A stretch of 26,589 nucleotides of DNA, taken from contig JAFCCM010000023.1 of assembly GCA_017610225.1 (NCBI GenBank), forward strand, positions 1 to 26,589. Direction: 5' to 3'. The position numbers and the translations under genes are program-made. Positions 1 through 6,998 of this stretch are shown here, one piece after another (within the stretch, counting starts at the first letter, position 1; each line of letters starts with the position of its first letter). The DNA is from Candidatus Aenigmatarchaeota archaeon (GTDB taxonomy: Archaea; Aenigmatarchaeota; Aenigmatarchaeia; CG10238-14). Under the pieces are notes generated by a model that did no database searches, was not told the origin of the DNA, and worked only from the letters and a program-made list of their open reading frames with translations.

Positions 1-1
1 A

Positions 2-265
2 GGATTAATTGAAACTCTTGAAAAATCAGATATTATTCTTCTTGCTGGAGAAGCACGATCACACTGTCTGGCAAATACTGTAAAAGACATTGCTGACAAT
101 TTCGGAGAAGATAATATCAAAAAGATGATTCTTTTACAGGATGCCACATCTGATGTTCCAGATCCTCCGGGCACAACTATGTTCACAGATATTGGTGAGC
201 AGTTTGTTAGTGATATGATGGCAAGGGGAATGCAAGTAAATACAACAGTAGATTTCATGAAATAA
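2..265 (+). CDS. Isochorismatase/nicotinamidase-like cysteine hydrolase, C-terminal part (5' end outside window)
   Basis: Only the last 87 residues are inside the window; the frame is open from base 2 to the TAA at 263-265. The segment IILLAGEARSHCLANTVKDI matches the nucleophile region of the isochorismatase-like fold, where a Cys follows a short strand and a Gly-rich turn and starts a helix; family members carry motifs such as G-x-A-x-x-x-C. It is followed by a strand with LLQDATSDV and a closing MMARGMQV helix/strand, as in nicotinamidases. If it is a nicotinamidase it would deaminate nicotinamide to nicotinate in NAD salvage, but related folds hydrolyse other amides or isochorismate, and the metal-binding and first catalytic residues lie upstream. 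It ends 15 bases before the vWA gene and looks co-transcribed with it. The Cys-hydrolase fold is fairly secure, the substrate is not. Confidence 0.7.
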   Translation, partial: GLIETLEKSDIILLAGEARSHCLANTVKDIADNFGEDNIKKMILLQDATSDVPDPPGTTMFTDIGEQFVSDMMARGMQVNTTVDFMK

Positions 266-280
266 AGGAGAAATAAAAAT

Positions 281-1039
281 ATGCCAAAATTAATGCAAGA
301 CGATAACACACAAGAAATGAAAATTGCTGGTCCAGGTAATTTCACTTTTTCAGCAATCCGGATTGAAGATCTTGGAGCTACAGAATACACTTTGGTAACA
401 ATTATTTGTGATGTTACTGGTAGTGTTCGTCACTTTAGAAAGGAACTTTTAGATGCGATTAAAACAATTATTAAAGCATGTAAGAAAAATCCAAGGTCTG
501 AAAACTTATTGATTCGTTACGTTTTATTCAATACAGATATTATGGAAATACACGGGTTTCTTCCATTATCATCTATTGATGAAAATGATTACGAACAACT
601 TAACCCACAAGGGATGACTGCATTATATGACGCAGCATTCAGTGGAATTGGGGCTACTCTTAAATTGGGAGAATCTCTTTCAGGTCAAGATTTTGATGTA
701 AATGGATGTGTTTATATCATTACAGATGGAGATAACAATGCCGGTGGTTCAGTTGCATCAATGATTAAAGATCAGATTGATAAAGCTCTAACTGGAGAAG
801 AAATTGAATCTTTAACAACTATTCTTATTGGTATCTTTGATCTAAACTCTCCTGATAAACAATACTTCTCTGACAAACTTGAAGCTTTTAAAGATGAAGC
901 AAATTTATCACAATATATTAATGCTGGTGATGCTACAGCATCCAATTTGGCAAAACTAGCTAACTTTATTTCTGAGAGCATTAGCTCTCAGTCACAGGCT
1001 TTAGGATCCGGGCAAGCTAGTCAACCGCTCGATTTCTAA
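281..1039 (+). CDS. TerY-like von Willebrand factor A domain protein
   Basis: A 252-residue protein that is essentially one vWA domain. The MIDAS metal site is complete: D44-x-T46-x-S48 in CDVTGSV, T113 in GMTALYDA, and D149 in ITDGDNN. vWA proteins of the TerY type bind a divalent metal and act as protein-interaction hubs. In bacteria TerY is encoded beside a PP2C phosphatase and a kinase (the TerY-P triad linked to tellurite/stress and phage-resistance islands). Here the same partners follow at 2472-3308 and 4672-6369. The C-terminal tail (about 230-252) is Ser/Gln rich and probably disordered. The start is set by AAAGGAG about ten bases upstream. No signal peptide or membrane segment is visible, so it is likely cytoplasmic. 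The vWA call is strong; membership of a TerY-P system is inferred from context. Confidence 0.88.
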   Translation: MPKLMQDDNTQEMKIAGPGNFTFSAIRIEDLGATEYTLVTIICDVTGSVRHFRKELLDAIKTIIKACKKNPRSENLLIRYVLFNTDIMEIHGFLPLSSIDENDYEQLNPQGMTALYDAAFSGIGATLKLGESLSGQDFDVNGCVYIITDGDNNAGGSVASMIKDQIDKALTGEEIESLTTILIGIFDLNSPDKQYFSDKLEAFKDEANLSQYINAGDATASNLAKLANFISESISSQSQALGSGQASQPLDF

Positions 1040-1064
1040 AGGTTTTCCACATGAGTACCTCCTA

Positions 1065-1095
1065 GTTGGGGTGGATGTCAGAGACCCACCCCAAC
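1065..1095 (+). terminator. Strong intergenic stem-loop after the vWA gene
   Basis: A perfect 10-bp inverted repeat (GTTGGGGTGG at 1065-1074, CCACCCCAAC at 1086-1095) with an 11-base loop lies 26 bases after the vWA stop codon. It is followed by AAACTTTTT, a weak and delayed T run, so it may be a partial terminator or an RNA-processing/stabilising hairpin rather than a canonical Rho-independent terminator. Its high GC contrasts with the AT-rich surroundings. Confidence 0.55.
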
Positions 1096-1140
1096 AAACT
1101 TTTTAGGAGATAACTTTCAAAACAAAGAAAGGGAAAATAC

Positions 1141-1287
1141 ATGGAAAATATATTTATTTGGTTAGGTGTAGTAATTATTTTTAAAGTTTTAACTGTAGGG
1201 AGTGACTTTAGCCCCTACTATTACATTAAATATAAAAAAAATATACTCGGTGGTACTTCAGTCGAGAAACATTTAAACAATTTTTAG
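1141..1287 (+). CDS. Small putative membrane protein (48 aa)
   Basis: A short ORF starting with ATG at 1141 after GAAAGGGAAAATAC and ending TAG at 1285-1287. The N-terminal half (about residues 3-19: NIFIWLGVVIIFKVLTV) is a likely single transmembrane or signal-anchor helix; the rest is polar and Tyr/Lys rich (YYYIKYKKN). It sits between the hairpin at 1065-1095 and the next gene, which starts 18 bases later. No family is recognised. The hydrophobic profile, plausible ribosome binding site and good gene spacing support it as real, but at this size a chance ORF cannot be excluded. Confidence 0.5.
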   Translation: MENIFIWLGVVIIFKVLTVGSDFSPYYYIKYKKNILGGTSVEKHLNNF

Positions 1288-1305
1288 AAAATGGAGAAAA
1301 GAAAA

Positions 1306-2415
1306 ATGACAGAAAAGAAGCATGTAGCACAAAGTTTAATGAACGTTAATATTCACCCGGTCACACTTGATATTATGGATCGAGGAATCGAAGATTTACT
1401 TCCAGTAATTTCAGAAGTTCAATCATGGTGGGGGTATGATCTCTTCAAAAGAAAACCAGGTCCAGCTTACTATGATGAAACTGGTAAGCTCCAATTGACA
1501 AATTTAGATCTGGTTTGTTTTCTATGGGAATTATCCAAACGAGATGCTATCATCACTATTCCCGAATATAAATCAAGACGAGCATCAAAGATTAGGAAAG
1601 ACCAGAAATTTATATCAGACAAGAATAGAAATGGAGCAATCACCAGTCTTCAATCTAATAAATTGTTCTTTAGTTTTGGAGTTAAAATTAAGGACATGAA
1701 TATTATCGGTGAAGATTCAGTTGGAGATTTCAGAACATTTATGTTAACTGATCTTGATGGTTCATGGTATGATGGATGGAAAACAATTCAATTCTCACCA
1801 TCTTTAAAGGAGAACAGATGGCTTTATGAAAATGAACTTTTCACAGGGAATACTATTTATTTCAAAAACTTTATTGCACCAACCAGATGGACCAGTTTTT
1901 TCGGTCATCATTATTTTATTACCAAACTTATGATTGAAAGACTTGAAGAAGAAGCAAAGTTTTGTCGATCAACATATAAAGCTATGTTAAAAGAAGGAAT
2001 CAAATTTCCAAAAGGAGATGGACCTGCAGTATATGGATATGGTGAAAAAACAAAGGGAGTAAAGAAAATATTTAATGCATTTGAAGTCAAACTTCAACAC
2101 TCTCCTTTTACGGGTGAGTATAAAGTACCAGAAACAAATCAGAAAAATATGATGGAACTTTATAACAGGCAAAAAATGTATGGAAAAATCCTTGCTGGTC
2201 TTCGTTTTATGACAAGGGCTTCTGAATTTTCCCATTATGATAATCCAGAAAATTTTCCAGGTTGGTTAAAGAATATTAAATGGGAAAAAGATTATTCCGA
2301 AAAAGGGAAAAGAATAAAATGGGAACGGTTAGTTTTATTTCAACCTGGAGTAGCAGAGATTGGTTGGTCAATTCTTAAAAGAACATATGAAAAATCAACA
2401 GAAGTTGCCGCTTAA
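1306..2415 (+). CDS. Protein of unknown function inside the TerY-P-like set (369 aa)
   Basis: I do not recognise this protein. The start at ATG 1306 is preferred over the in-frame ATG at 1291 because GGAG (1293-1296) lies nine bases before 1306 and overlaps the upstream candidate. The product is soluble-looking and unusually rich in aromatic residues, with several Trp-containing patches (SWWGYDLF, DGSWYDGWKTIQFSP, APTRWTSFFGHHYF, FPGWLKNIKWEKDY). A basic stretch SRRASKIRKDQKF lies near residues 92-104. Residues about 200-225 (LMIERLEEEAKFCRSTYKAML) look helical. No catalytic motif, zinc site, signal peptide or membrane helix is evident. It lies between the vWA gene and the phosphatase gene on the same strand, so it may be a partner or substrate of the signalling set, or an unrelated phage gene. 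Coding is secure, function unknown. Confidence 0.85.
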   Translation: MTEKKHVAQSLMNVNIHPVTLDIMDRGIEDLLPVISEVQSWWGYDLFKRKPGPAYYDETGKLQLTNLDLVCFLWELSKRDAIITIPEYKSRRASKIRKDQKFISDKNRNGAITSLQSNKLFFSFGVKIKDMNIIGEDSVGDFRTFMLTDLDGSWYDGWKTIQFSPSLKENRWLYENELFTGNTIYFKNFIAPTRWTSFFGHHYFITKLMIERLEEEAKFCRSTYKAMLKEGIKFPKGDGPAVYGYGEKTKGVKKIFNAFEVKLQHSPFTGEYKVPETNQKNMMELYNRQKMYGKILAGLRFMTRASEFSHYDNPENFPGWLKNIKWEKDYSEKGKRIKWERLVLFQPGVAEIGWSILKRTYEKSTEVAA

Positions 2416-2425
2416 CAATCTTCGA

Positions 2426-2452
2426 GATGGGTAACATATACATTATCCCATC
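2426..2452 (+). other. Intergenic stem-loop before the phosphatase gene
   Basis: GATGGG (2426-2431) pairs with CCCATC (2447-2452), and the stem continues with TAA/TTA after a single bulged T, giving about nine pairs and an eight-base loop. It lies between the stop of the 369-aa gene and the ribosome binding site of the phosphatase gene. No T run follows, so termination is unlikely; RNA processing or partial polarity are alternatives. Confidence 0.45.
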
Positions 2453-2471
2453 AAACTTAAAAGGAATAAAC

Positions 2472-3308
2472 ATGAAAATACATCTTGATCATTTACTAAA
2501 AATAGGAAAAAGTCATAAGGTATGTGAGGATTATATTATTTCAGGTTATGATCCTGTTCCTTATATTATTCTATCAGATGGATGTTCTAGTTCTCCAGAT
2601 ACTGATGTTGGAGCTCGAATCCTGTGTCTTGCAGCTAAACAGTATTTGAAATATAACAGAGATTCAATTCATTCTATAGATGAAGTTAAAATGGGACAGT
2701 ATATAATACATAAAGCTGATACCCTTATGATACAACTTGGATTAATGAATACTTTTTCATTAGATGCAACTTTGATAATTGCATACTATCACGATGGATT
2801 GATAAAAATTATTATGTATGGAGACGGAGCTATAATTTCCACCAGGAGTGAATTCACAAAAATTGAAACAATTGATTACACTAAAAATACTCCATATTAT
2901 TTGTCATATACATTGGATAGAGAAAGAAACAAAATATATCACGATAATAAAATAATAAAAACAATTGAACAATATTACTCTTGTGGTGATCTTGGAAGTG
3001 ATTCTTTAGTAGTTGGAACACAAAAATATGATAAAGAATATGTTTCTACTTTTTTAATTAAACCTGATAAAGATAAAACTATTCTAATTTGCTCTGATGG
3101 AATTTCAAGTTTTTTGAATAGAGAACAATCGGAATTTTTACATCTTAGAAATTTTATAGATGATTTTATATCTTTTAAAACTTTAAAAGGAGAGTTCCTA
3201 AAAAGACGATTGCTCAGTAGAAATGGAGCAATTACTAAACTTGAACAGTCTGGTTATGAACATATAGATGATTTATCTATAGGAGCTTTTGTTATAGAAG
3301 GAGAATAA
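2472..3308 (+). CDS. PP2C-family (PPM) protein phosphatase
   Basis: A 278-residue protein with the metal-binding acid motifs of PP2C phosphatases in order: CEDYI (E19, D20), LSDGCSS (D36, G37), MYGDGAII (D118), ICSDGISSF (D209, G210) and DDLSIGAF near the C terminus (D266/D267). PP2C enzymes remove phosphate from Ser/Thr residues using two metal ions. In TerY-P triads the phosphatase counteracts a linked kinase; a kinase-like gene lies downstream at 4672-6369. The start at 2472 is favoured over the in-frame ATG at 2427 because AAGGA (2461-2465) precedes it at good spacing and the region before it is a hairpin. There is no signal peptide or membrane segment. The downstream zinc-ribbon gene begins two bases after the stop with its ribosome binding site inside this gene, so translation is probably coupled. 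Confidence 0.88.
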   Translation: MKIHLDHLLKIGKSHKVCEDYIISGYDPVPYIILSDGCSSSPDTDVGARILCLAAKQYLKYNRDSIHSIDEVKMGQYIIHKADTLMIQLGLMNTFSLDATLIIAYYHDGLIKIIMYGDGAIISTRSEFTKIETIDYTKNTPYYLSYTLDRERNKIYHDNKIIKTIEQYYSCGDLGSDSLVVGTQKYDKEYVSTFLIKPDKDKTILICSDGISSFLNREQSEFLHLRNFIDDFISFKTLKGEFLKRRLLSRNGAITKLEQSGYEHIDDLSIGAFVIEGE

Positions 3309-3310
3309 TT

Positions 3311-3529
3311 ATGCCATATTATAAATGTAGTAAATGCCACCATGAATGGGAAGATATTATAAAACGAAATTGTGATTGGTGTGGTGCAAAGCCATCAGTT
3401 CTTGAAGAAGAAACCCCATTAGAAAAATTTGTAAAAATACTTTTAAAAAATCCAAATAAATTCTTTAAAGAAATAGAGGATAAAAAAGATGTATCACATG
3501 AACAATCTAATAAACAAGACTTTGACTAG
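3311..3529 (+). CDS. Small zinc-ribbon protein
   Basis: A 72-residue protein whose N terminus is a short zinc ribbon: C6-x2-C9 (YYKCSKCHHEW) and C21-x2-C24 (NCDWCGAKP). The remainder is charged and probably helical (residues 33-62) with a Lys/Asp-rich disordered tail. Similar FmdB-like or rubredoxin-like ribbons occur as stand-alone adaptors. TerY-type systems often include a zinc-ribbon partner, and the tight coupling to the phosphatase gene (GAAGGAG lies inside the upstream coding end) suggests a shared role. The gene ends at 3529, four bases from the convergent tnpB stop, so its 3' end lies inside or right at the edge of the inserted element and its C terminus may have been altered by the insertion. 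A partner role is inferred from position only. Confidence 0.8.
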   Translation: MPYYKCSKCHHEWEDIIKRNCDWCGAKPSVLEEETPLEKFVKILLKNPNKFFKEIEDKKDVSHEQSNKQDFD

Positions 3530-3590
3530 ATTTTAGGTCCTAGTTAGCGCTAGATTCACTGGTAGCGCATTGGAAACGGTATACCGAGTC
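3525..3590 (-). ncRNA. Candidate omega (reRNA) scaffold at the 3' end of tnpB
   Basis: In IS200/IS605 elements the guide RNA of TnpB is made from the 3' end of tnpB and the right end of the element. Here that region carries three compact inverted repeats: CGGTATACCG (3577-3586, self-complementary), GCGCTA/TAGCGC (3547-3552 with 3563-3568, 10-base loop) and ACTAG/CTAGT (3525-3529 with 3540-3544, 10-base loop). All lie in the last part of tnpB or just beyond its stop. Exact ends cannot be read from sequence. If the right end is near 3525, the guide would be copied from minus-strand sequence below 3525, inside the zinc-ribbon gene. Confidence 0.4.
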
Positions 3591-4594
3591 TCAATGTTTC
3601 TTGACCCGTTTAGATCTGCATTTAACTTGAATCCACAATCTAAGCATATAAATTGATCTTGTTTTGGACGTAACGTATTTCTACTTTTACATCTTGAACA
3701 GGTTTTAGATGTATATGATGGATTAATAAATTCAACTTTAATACCTAAATCTAAACATTTATACTTCAAAAAGTTTTGAAACATGCTATAAGGAAACGAA
3801 TTTATTATATAATTAATCATCCTTCCCTTAGATGTTTTTAATTTTCTTGAAGCTGATTTTCTCAGATTTCTTAAATCTTCTAGAACTAGAACCTCTATTC
3901 CTTTTAAATAAAGATCTTTAGAAATTTGAGTTGTCAATTTATGAATATAATCTTTACTATAATTAGTAAGATTTCTTTTAGTTTGATTATACTTTTTATG
4001 TTCAATTTTTCTATGAGCAAGTTTTTTAAGACTTTCAAAAGAGTTATCTGAAAAAACTATTCTTTTATAGTTAATATCACAACCGATAGTTTTAGACCCA
4101 CCTTTCGGTTCTGGAAATTCTCTGACTATAGTTATTTTACAATAAAAATAATTATTTTGTTTATAAATTTGAACAAGTTGAATTTTATCACTATGCTTAA
4201 TTTTCTTTAGAATTCTTTTTCCAAATAGTGGAAAATTCTTTTTACAAAACCTTAACCAATAACTAGTTAATTTATTAGAAAACTTTTTAAAATTAAATCG
4301 TTGATAGTCTAAAATTATAGAAGGTCTAACTTGTTTCTTAGGAAGTTTCATACCTTTCTTGATTCTATATGAATAACGAATAAAATTTTGAAGAACTTTA
4401 GAATTTAACTCAGGAAAAAATCTTCGACAATGATGATATAATTTCTTTTGATTAAACCACCAGTCAACTGACTTTTGTCCTAATTGAAAAATGAACCAAC
4501 TTAAGTCTTCAATTATTTCAAATTGATTTTGGAGGTAGGAAATTTTTGTTTTATTACCTGAAATTTTACAGGTATATGACTTAGTAGATTTCAT
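3533..4594 (-). CDS. tnpB: TnpB, RuvC-type RNA-guided nuclease (IS200/IS605 OrfB family)
   Basis: A 353-residue TnpB-like protein. The three RuvC acidic residues are all present: D173 in GCDINYKR, E239 in LVLEDLRNLRK and D327 in NADLNGSRNI. The zinc finger between the last two has C299-x2-C302 and C317-x2-C320. Length and domain order fit compact TnpB proteins, which use an RNA from their own 3' end to cut DNA next to a short TAM and help keep the transposon or act in homing. Because the catalytic acids are intact it is not an obvious nuclease-dead (TldR-like) repressor. No TnpA transposase is adjacent, so the element is tnpB-only. It is the only minus-strand gene in the first 19 kb and splits the phosphatase/zinc-ribbon/kinase run. 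Start: ATG at 4594 preceded by GGAGGG on the minus strand. Confidence 0.92.
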   Translation of the reverse strand: MKSTKSYTCKISGNKTKISYLQNQFEIIEDLSWFIFQLGQKSVDWWFNQKKLYHHCRRFFPELNSKVLQNFIRYSYRIKKGMKLPKKQVRPSIILDYQRFNFKKFSNKLTSYWLRFCKKNFPLFGKRILKKIKHSDKIQLVQIYKQNNYFYCKITIVREFPEPKGGSKTIGCDINYKRIVFSDNSFESLKKLAHRKIEHKKYNQTKRNLTNYSKDYIHKLTTQISKDLYLKGIEVLVLEDLRNLRKSASRKLKTSKGRMINYIINSFPYSMFQNFLKYKCLDLGIKVEFINPSYTSKTCSRCKSRNTLRPKQDQFICLDCGFKLNADLNGSRNIETRYTVSNALPVNLALTRT

Positions 4595-4631
4595 CTAAAC
4601 CCTCCATATATTTTGATTTATTAATAGTTTG

Positions 4632-4648
4632 TTCTAAAAATTTTAGAA
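4632..4648. repeat. Perfect inverted repeat upstream of tnpB and kinase genes
   Basis: TTCTAAAA (4632-4639) and TTTTAGAA (4641-4648) form an 8-bp perfect palindrome with one central base. It lies between the divergent tnpB and kinase genes. It could be a left-end hairpin of the TnpB element, an operator site for the kinase gene, or a chance AT-rich palindrome. Confidence 0.4.
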
Positions 4649-4671
4649 AATATCTAAAGAAAGGAAATAAA

Positions 4672-6369
4672 GTGTATCACACACAAGGAAAAAATAAAAA
4701 AGTTAAATTTACACAGAACGATTTTGTGGCTAAGGGTGGTGAAGGAAGCATTTATAGAATAGGTAATGTAGTATATAAAATTTATGAAGATCCCTCTAAA
4801 ATGATTCCTGAGGCCAAAATTAAAGAACTTAATAGGGTAAATGATAATAATATTATTAAACCCATTGATCTTATTCTAAATTCATCAAATAAAATTGTAG
4901 GATTTACAATGCAATATGTTAATGGTGAAGCATTATGTAAACTTTTTACAAATGATTTCAGAAACAGAAATAATATATCTGATGATATGATAATGCAACT
5001 GGTTGAAAATATAAGAAATTCTACTTATAGAATTCACGATGCTAGTTGTTTAATTGTGGATGGAAATGAGTTTAATTATATGGTTAATGATTCATTTGTT
5101 GTTCCATATTTTATTGACATTAATAGTTGGCAAACTCCAAGTTTTCCAGCAACTGCAATCATGCCATCAGTTCGAGACTGGAAATCAAACATATTTTCTA
5201 CAGTAACAGATTGGTTCTCATTTGCTGTAGTTACGTTCCAATTATTTATAGGAATTCATCCGTATAAAGGGAAACATAAAAAATATAAAAAGAACGATTT
5301 TCAAAAAAGAGTTGTAGACTGTGTGTCTGTATTTAATAAAAATGTCAGGATTCCGCCAGCAGCAAGGAGTTTTGATTTAATTCCAACTCATTATAGAGAT
5401 TGGTATTATGGGTTGTTTGAAGATGGGAAACGGACTGAGCCTCCAATGACAGCTGGTGTACGAGGTCCTGTCACCACCAGGCATATTATTATCAACAGTA
5501 CAGATAATTTTGAGATCAAAGAAATTCGTAAGTTTGATTCTGAAATTATTTATTATAGTGTAACTCATGGAATGGAAGTTATTAAAACTAAAAATTCTTT
5601 ATATATTAATGGGAAGAAATATACAGTTGCTCCAAACGTTGAGGTATTATTTACAACTCAAAATTTGAATCCTATATTTGTTAAAATTGAAGATATGGAA
5701 ATGAAGTATTTTTCTCCAGACTCTATCAAAATTAATAATTCCCAGCTAACATGTTCTGACAAAATGATTTATAAGAATTCATTATTTATAAAGAATGAAG
5801 GAAAATTAATCGAAATATCCCTAAAGGAAATAAATAATCAAATATTTCCTACAGTAAAACATACATGGGGAATATTACCAAACGCTAGTGAAATGTTCAG
5901 CGGTTGTGTTTCTCAAAGTGTTTTTGGTCGACATTTCTTTGTTATTATAGAACCAAATCAATCAGGAAATTCTAAATCATATGTTATTAAAATTGATGAA
6001 TTAGAAGGATACCGAGTTGTTGATGCTAAATACGAATCTAACATTTTGATTGTTATAGCTTATAAAGATAGTCAATATGATAGATTCATTATTAAACTTG
6101 ATTTAGAAAATAATAAACATACTTCTCGAAAAGAAGAGGGTGTTGATTTCATGACTGCTAATTTTATAGTTCTTGATAATGGGATTGTTATAAATATAAA
6201 TGATCAAGATTCAGTTCAAATATTTTCTAATCAATACGGAAAAGATGCAGTTAAAGAAATTAAAGATCCCGCTATAGATTCATCAATGAAATTAGTTAAA
6301 GATGGAACACAAGCTAAATTTTTTAAAGGAAATAAATTATTTACAATAAAAACAAAAAATAAAAAATGA
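4672..6369 (+). CDS. Serine/threonine protein kinase-like protein (TerY-P type) with C-terminal extension
   Basis: A 565-residue protein starting with GTG at 4672 behind AAAGGA. The N-terminal half is a divergent protein kinase: Gly-rich loop KGGEGSIYRI (21-30), ATP-binding K36 in VVYKIY, helix-C Glu E47, catalytic D130 and N135 in VDGNEFN, metal-binding D149 in FIDINSWQ, and the structural Asp D180 in TDWFSFAV. The D-x4-N spacing and the D-I-N-S-W-Q form resemble kinases of TerY-P triads, where the loop reads G-D-x-N-x-x-N and D-x-D-S-x-Q. Residues about 275-565 are rich in short strands and turns with no recognised domain, possibly a beta-propeller-like or other sensor/interaction module. 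A PP2C phosphatase and vWA gene lie upstream on the same strand, separated from this gene by tnpB. A kinase role is likely; substrates are unknown. Confidence 0.82.
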   Translation: MYHTQGKNKKVKFTQNDFVAKGGEGSIYRIGNVVYKIYEDPSKMIPEAKIKELNRVNDNNIIKPIDLILNSSNKIVGFTMQYVNGEALCKLFTNDFRNRNNISDDMIMQLVENIRNSTYRIHDASCLIVDGNEFNYMVNDSFVVPYFIDINSWQTPSFPATAIMPSVRDWKSNIFSTVTDWFSFAVVTFQLFIGIHPYKGKHKKYKKNDFQKRVVDCVSVFNKNVRIPPAARSFDLIPTHYRDWYYGLFEDGKRTEPPMTAGVRGPVTTRHIIINSTDNFEIKEIRKFDSEIIYYSVTHGMEVIKTKNSLYINGKKYTVAPNVEVLFTTQNLNPIFVKIEDMEMKYFSPDSIKINNSQLTCSDKMIYKNSLFIKNEGKLIEISLKEINNQIFPTVKHTWGILPNASEMFSGCVSQSVFGRHFFVIIEPNQSGNSKSYVIKIDELEGYRVVDAKYESNILIVIAYKDSQYDRFIIKLDLENNKHTSRKEEGVDFMTANFIVLDNGIVININDQDSVQIFSNQYGKDAVKEIKDPAIDSSMKLVKDGTQAKFFKGNKLFTIKTKNKK

Positions 6370-6385
6370 AAGGAAGGAGGAAATT

Positions 6386-6916
6386 ATGCAAGCTGAATTG
6401 AAACATATTGATTTCGATTCATTGGTCAACCCAATGGTTAAGTTTATCAGAAGCAACCCCACTCGGAGAATGGTAAAGGATCCTGATACAGGAAATATTA
6501 TCACTGACGATAAGGGAAAAATTATTTATAGAAAGAAAGGTGGAAAAAAGATCGGCGTTCTTGTTGCTGGTATTCATCCACATAAAGACTATAAGATCAT
6601 AGTTGGATTTTCCATGTGTTGTAAGAAAGATAAATACAACTGGATTACAACTGGTGGAGGACAAACAAAAGTGGATGGTTTTGGTAAAAAAGTTGCCACC
6701 AAACGTGCTATGAAATGGGAAGATTATGATAAAATCTGGATTGGAAAACTTCCAGATGAGTTAGAGAAGGATCCAGAAGGATTGGTTTTAATTCCTGATT
6801 CAATTTCCATCGAACTTGGAAATTTTCTTACCAGATGTGCTGCTTATTACAAAGATAAAGAAGCACCTGAATGGGTTACCTCAATGACCGTAGCTTATGC
6901 ACTTGAAAAGAGTTAA
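6386..6916 (+). CDS. Protein of unknown function following the kinase (176 aa)
   Basis: No family is recognised. The gene starts 16 bases after the kinase stop with a very strong AAGGAGG site, so it is probably in the same transcript. The product is soluble-looking. It has a basic, Gly/Lys-rich stretch near residues 40-57 (DDKGKIIYRKKGGKKIG), a core of alternating hydrophobic residues (GVLVAGIHPHKDYKIIVGFS) followed by MCCKKDKYNW, and a Gly-rich TTGGGQTKVDGFGKKVATKR segment. The C-terminal third looks helical and has one Cys. There is no signal peptide or clear catalytic motif. A hairpin follows at 6943-6965, which may close this transcription unit. It may belong to the signalling set, but this is guesswork from position. 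Confidence 0.82.
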   Translation: MQAELKHIDFDSLVNPMVKFIRSNPTRRMVKDPDTGNIITDDKGKIIYRKKGGKKIGVLVAGIHPHKDYKIIVGFSMCCKKDKYNWITTGGGQTKVDGFGKKVATKRAMKWEDYDKIWIGKLPDELEKDPEGLVLIPDSISIELGNFLTRCAAYYKDKEAPEWVTSMTVAYALEKS

Positions 6917-6942
6917 AAGATTTGATTGTGGAAGGTTACATG

Positions 6943-6965
6943 GGTGGGTATATTATGTACCCACC
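6943..6965 (+). other. Intergenic stem-loop without T run
   Basis: GGTGGGTA (6943-6950) pairs perfectly with TACCCACC (6958-6965) around a 7-base loop. It follows the 176-aa gene by 26 bases. AAAAAC rather than T follows it on the plus strand, and no T run follows on the minus strand, so it is probably not a classical terminator. It resembles the stems at 1065-1095 and 2426-2452 in its G-rich left arm and intergenic position. Confidence 0.5.
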
Positions 6966-6998
6966 TAAAAACATTCATATAAGAAAGGAAAACATAAA

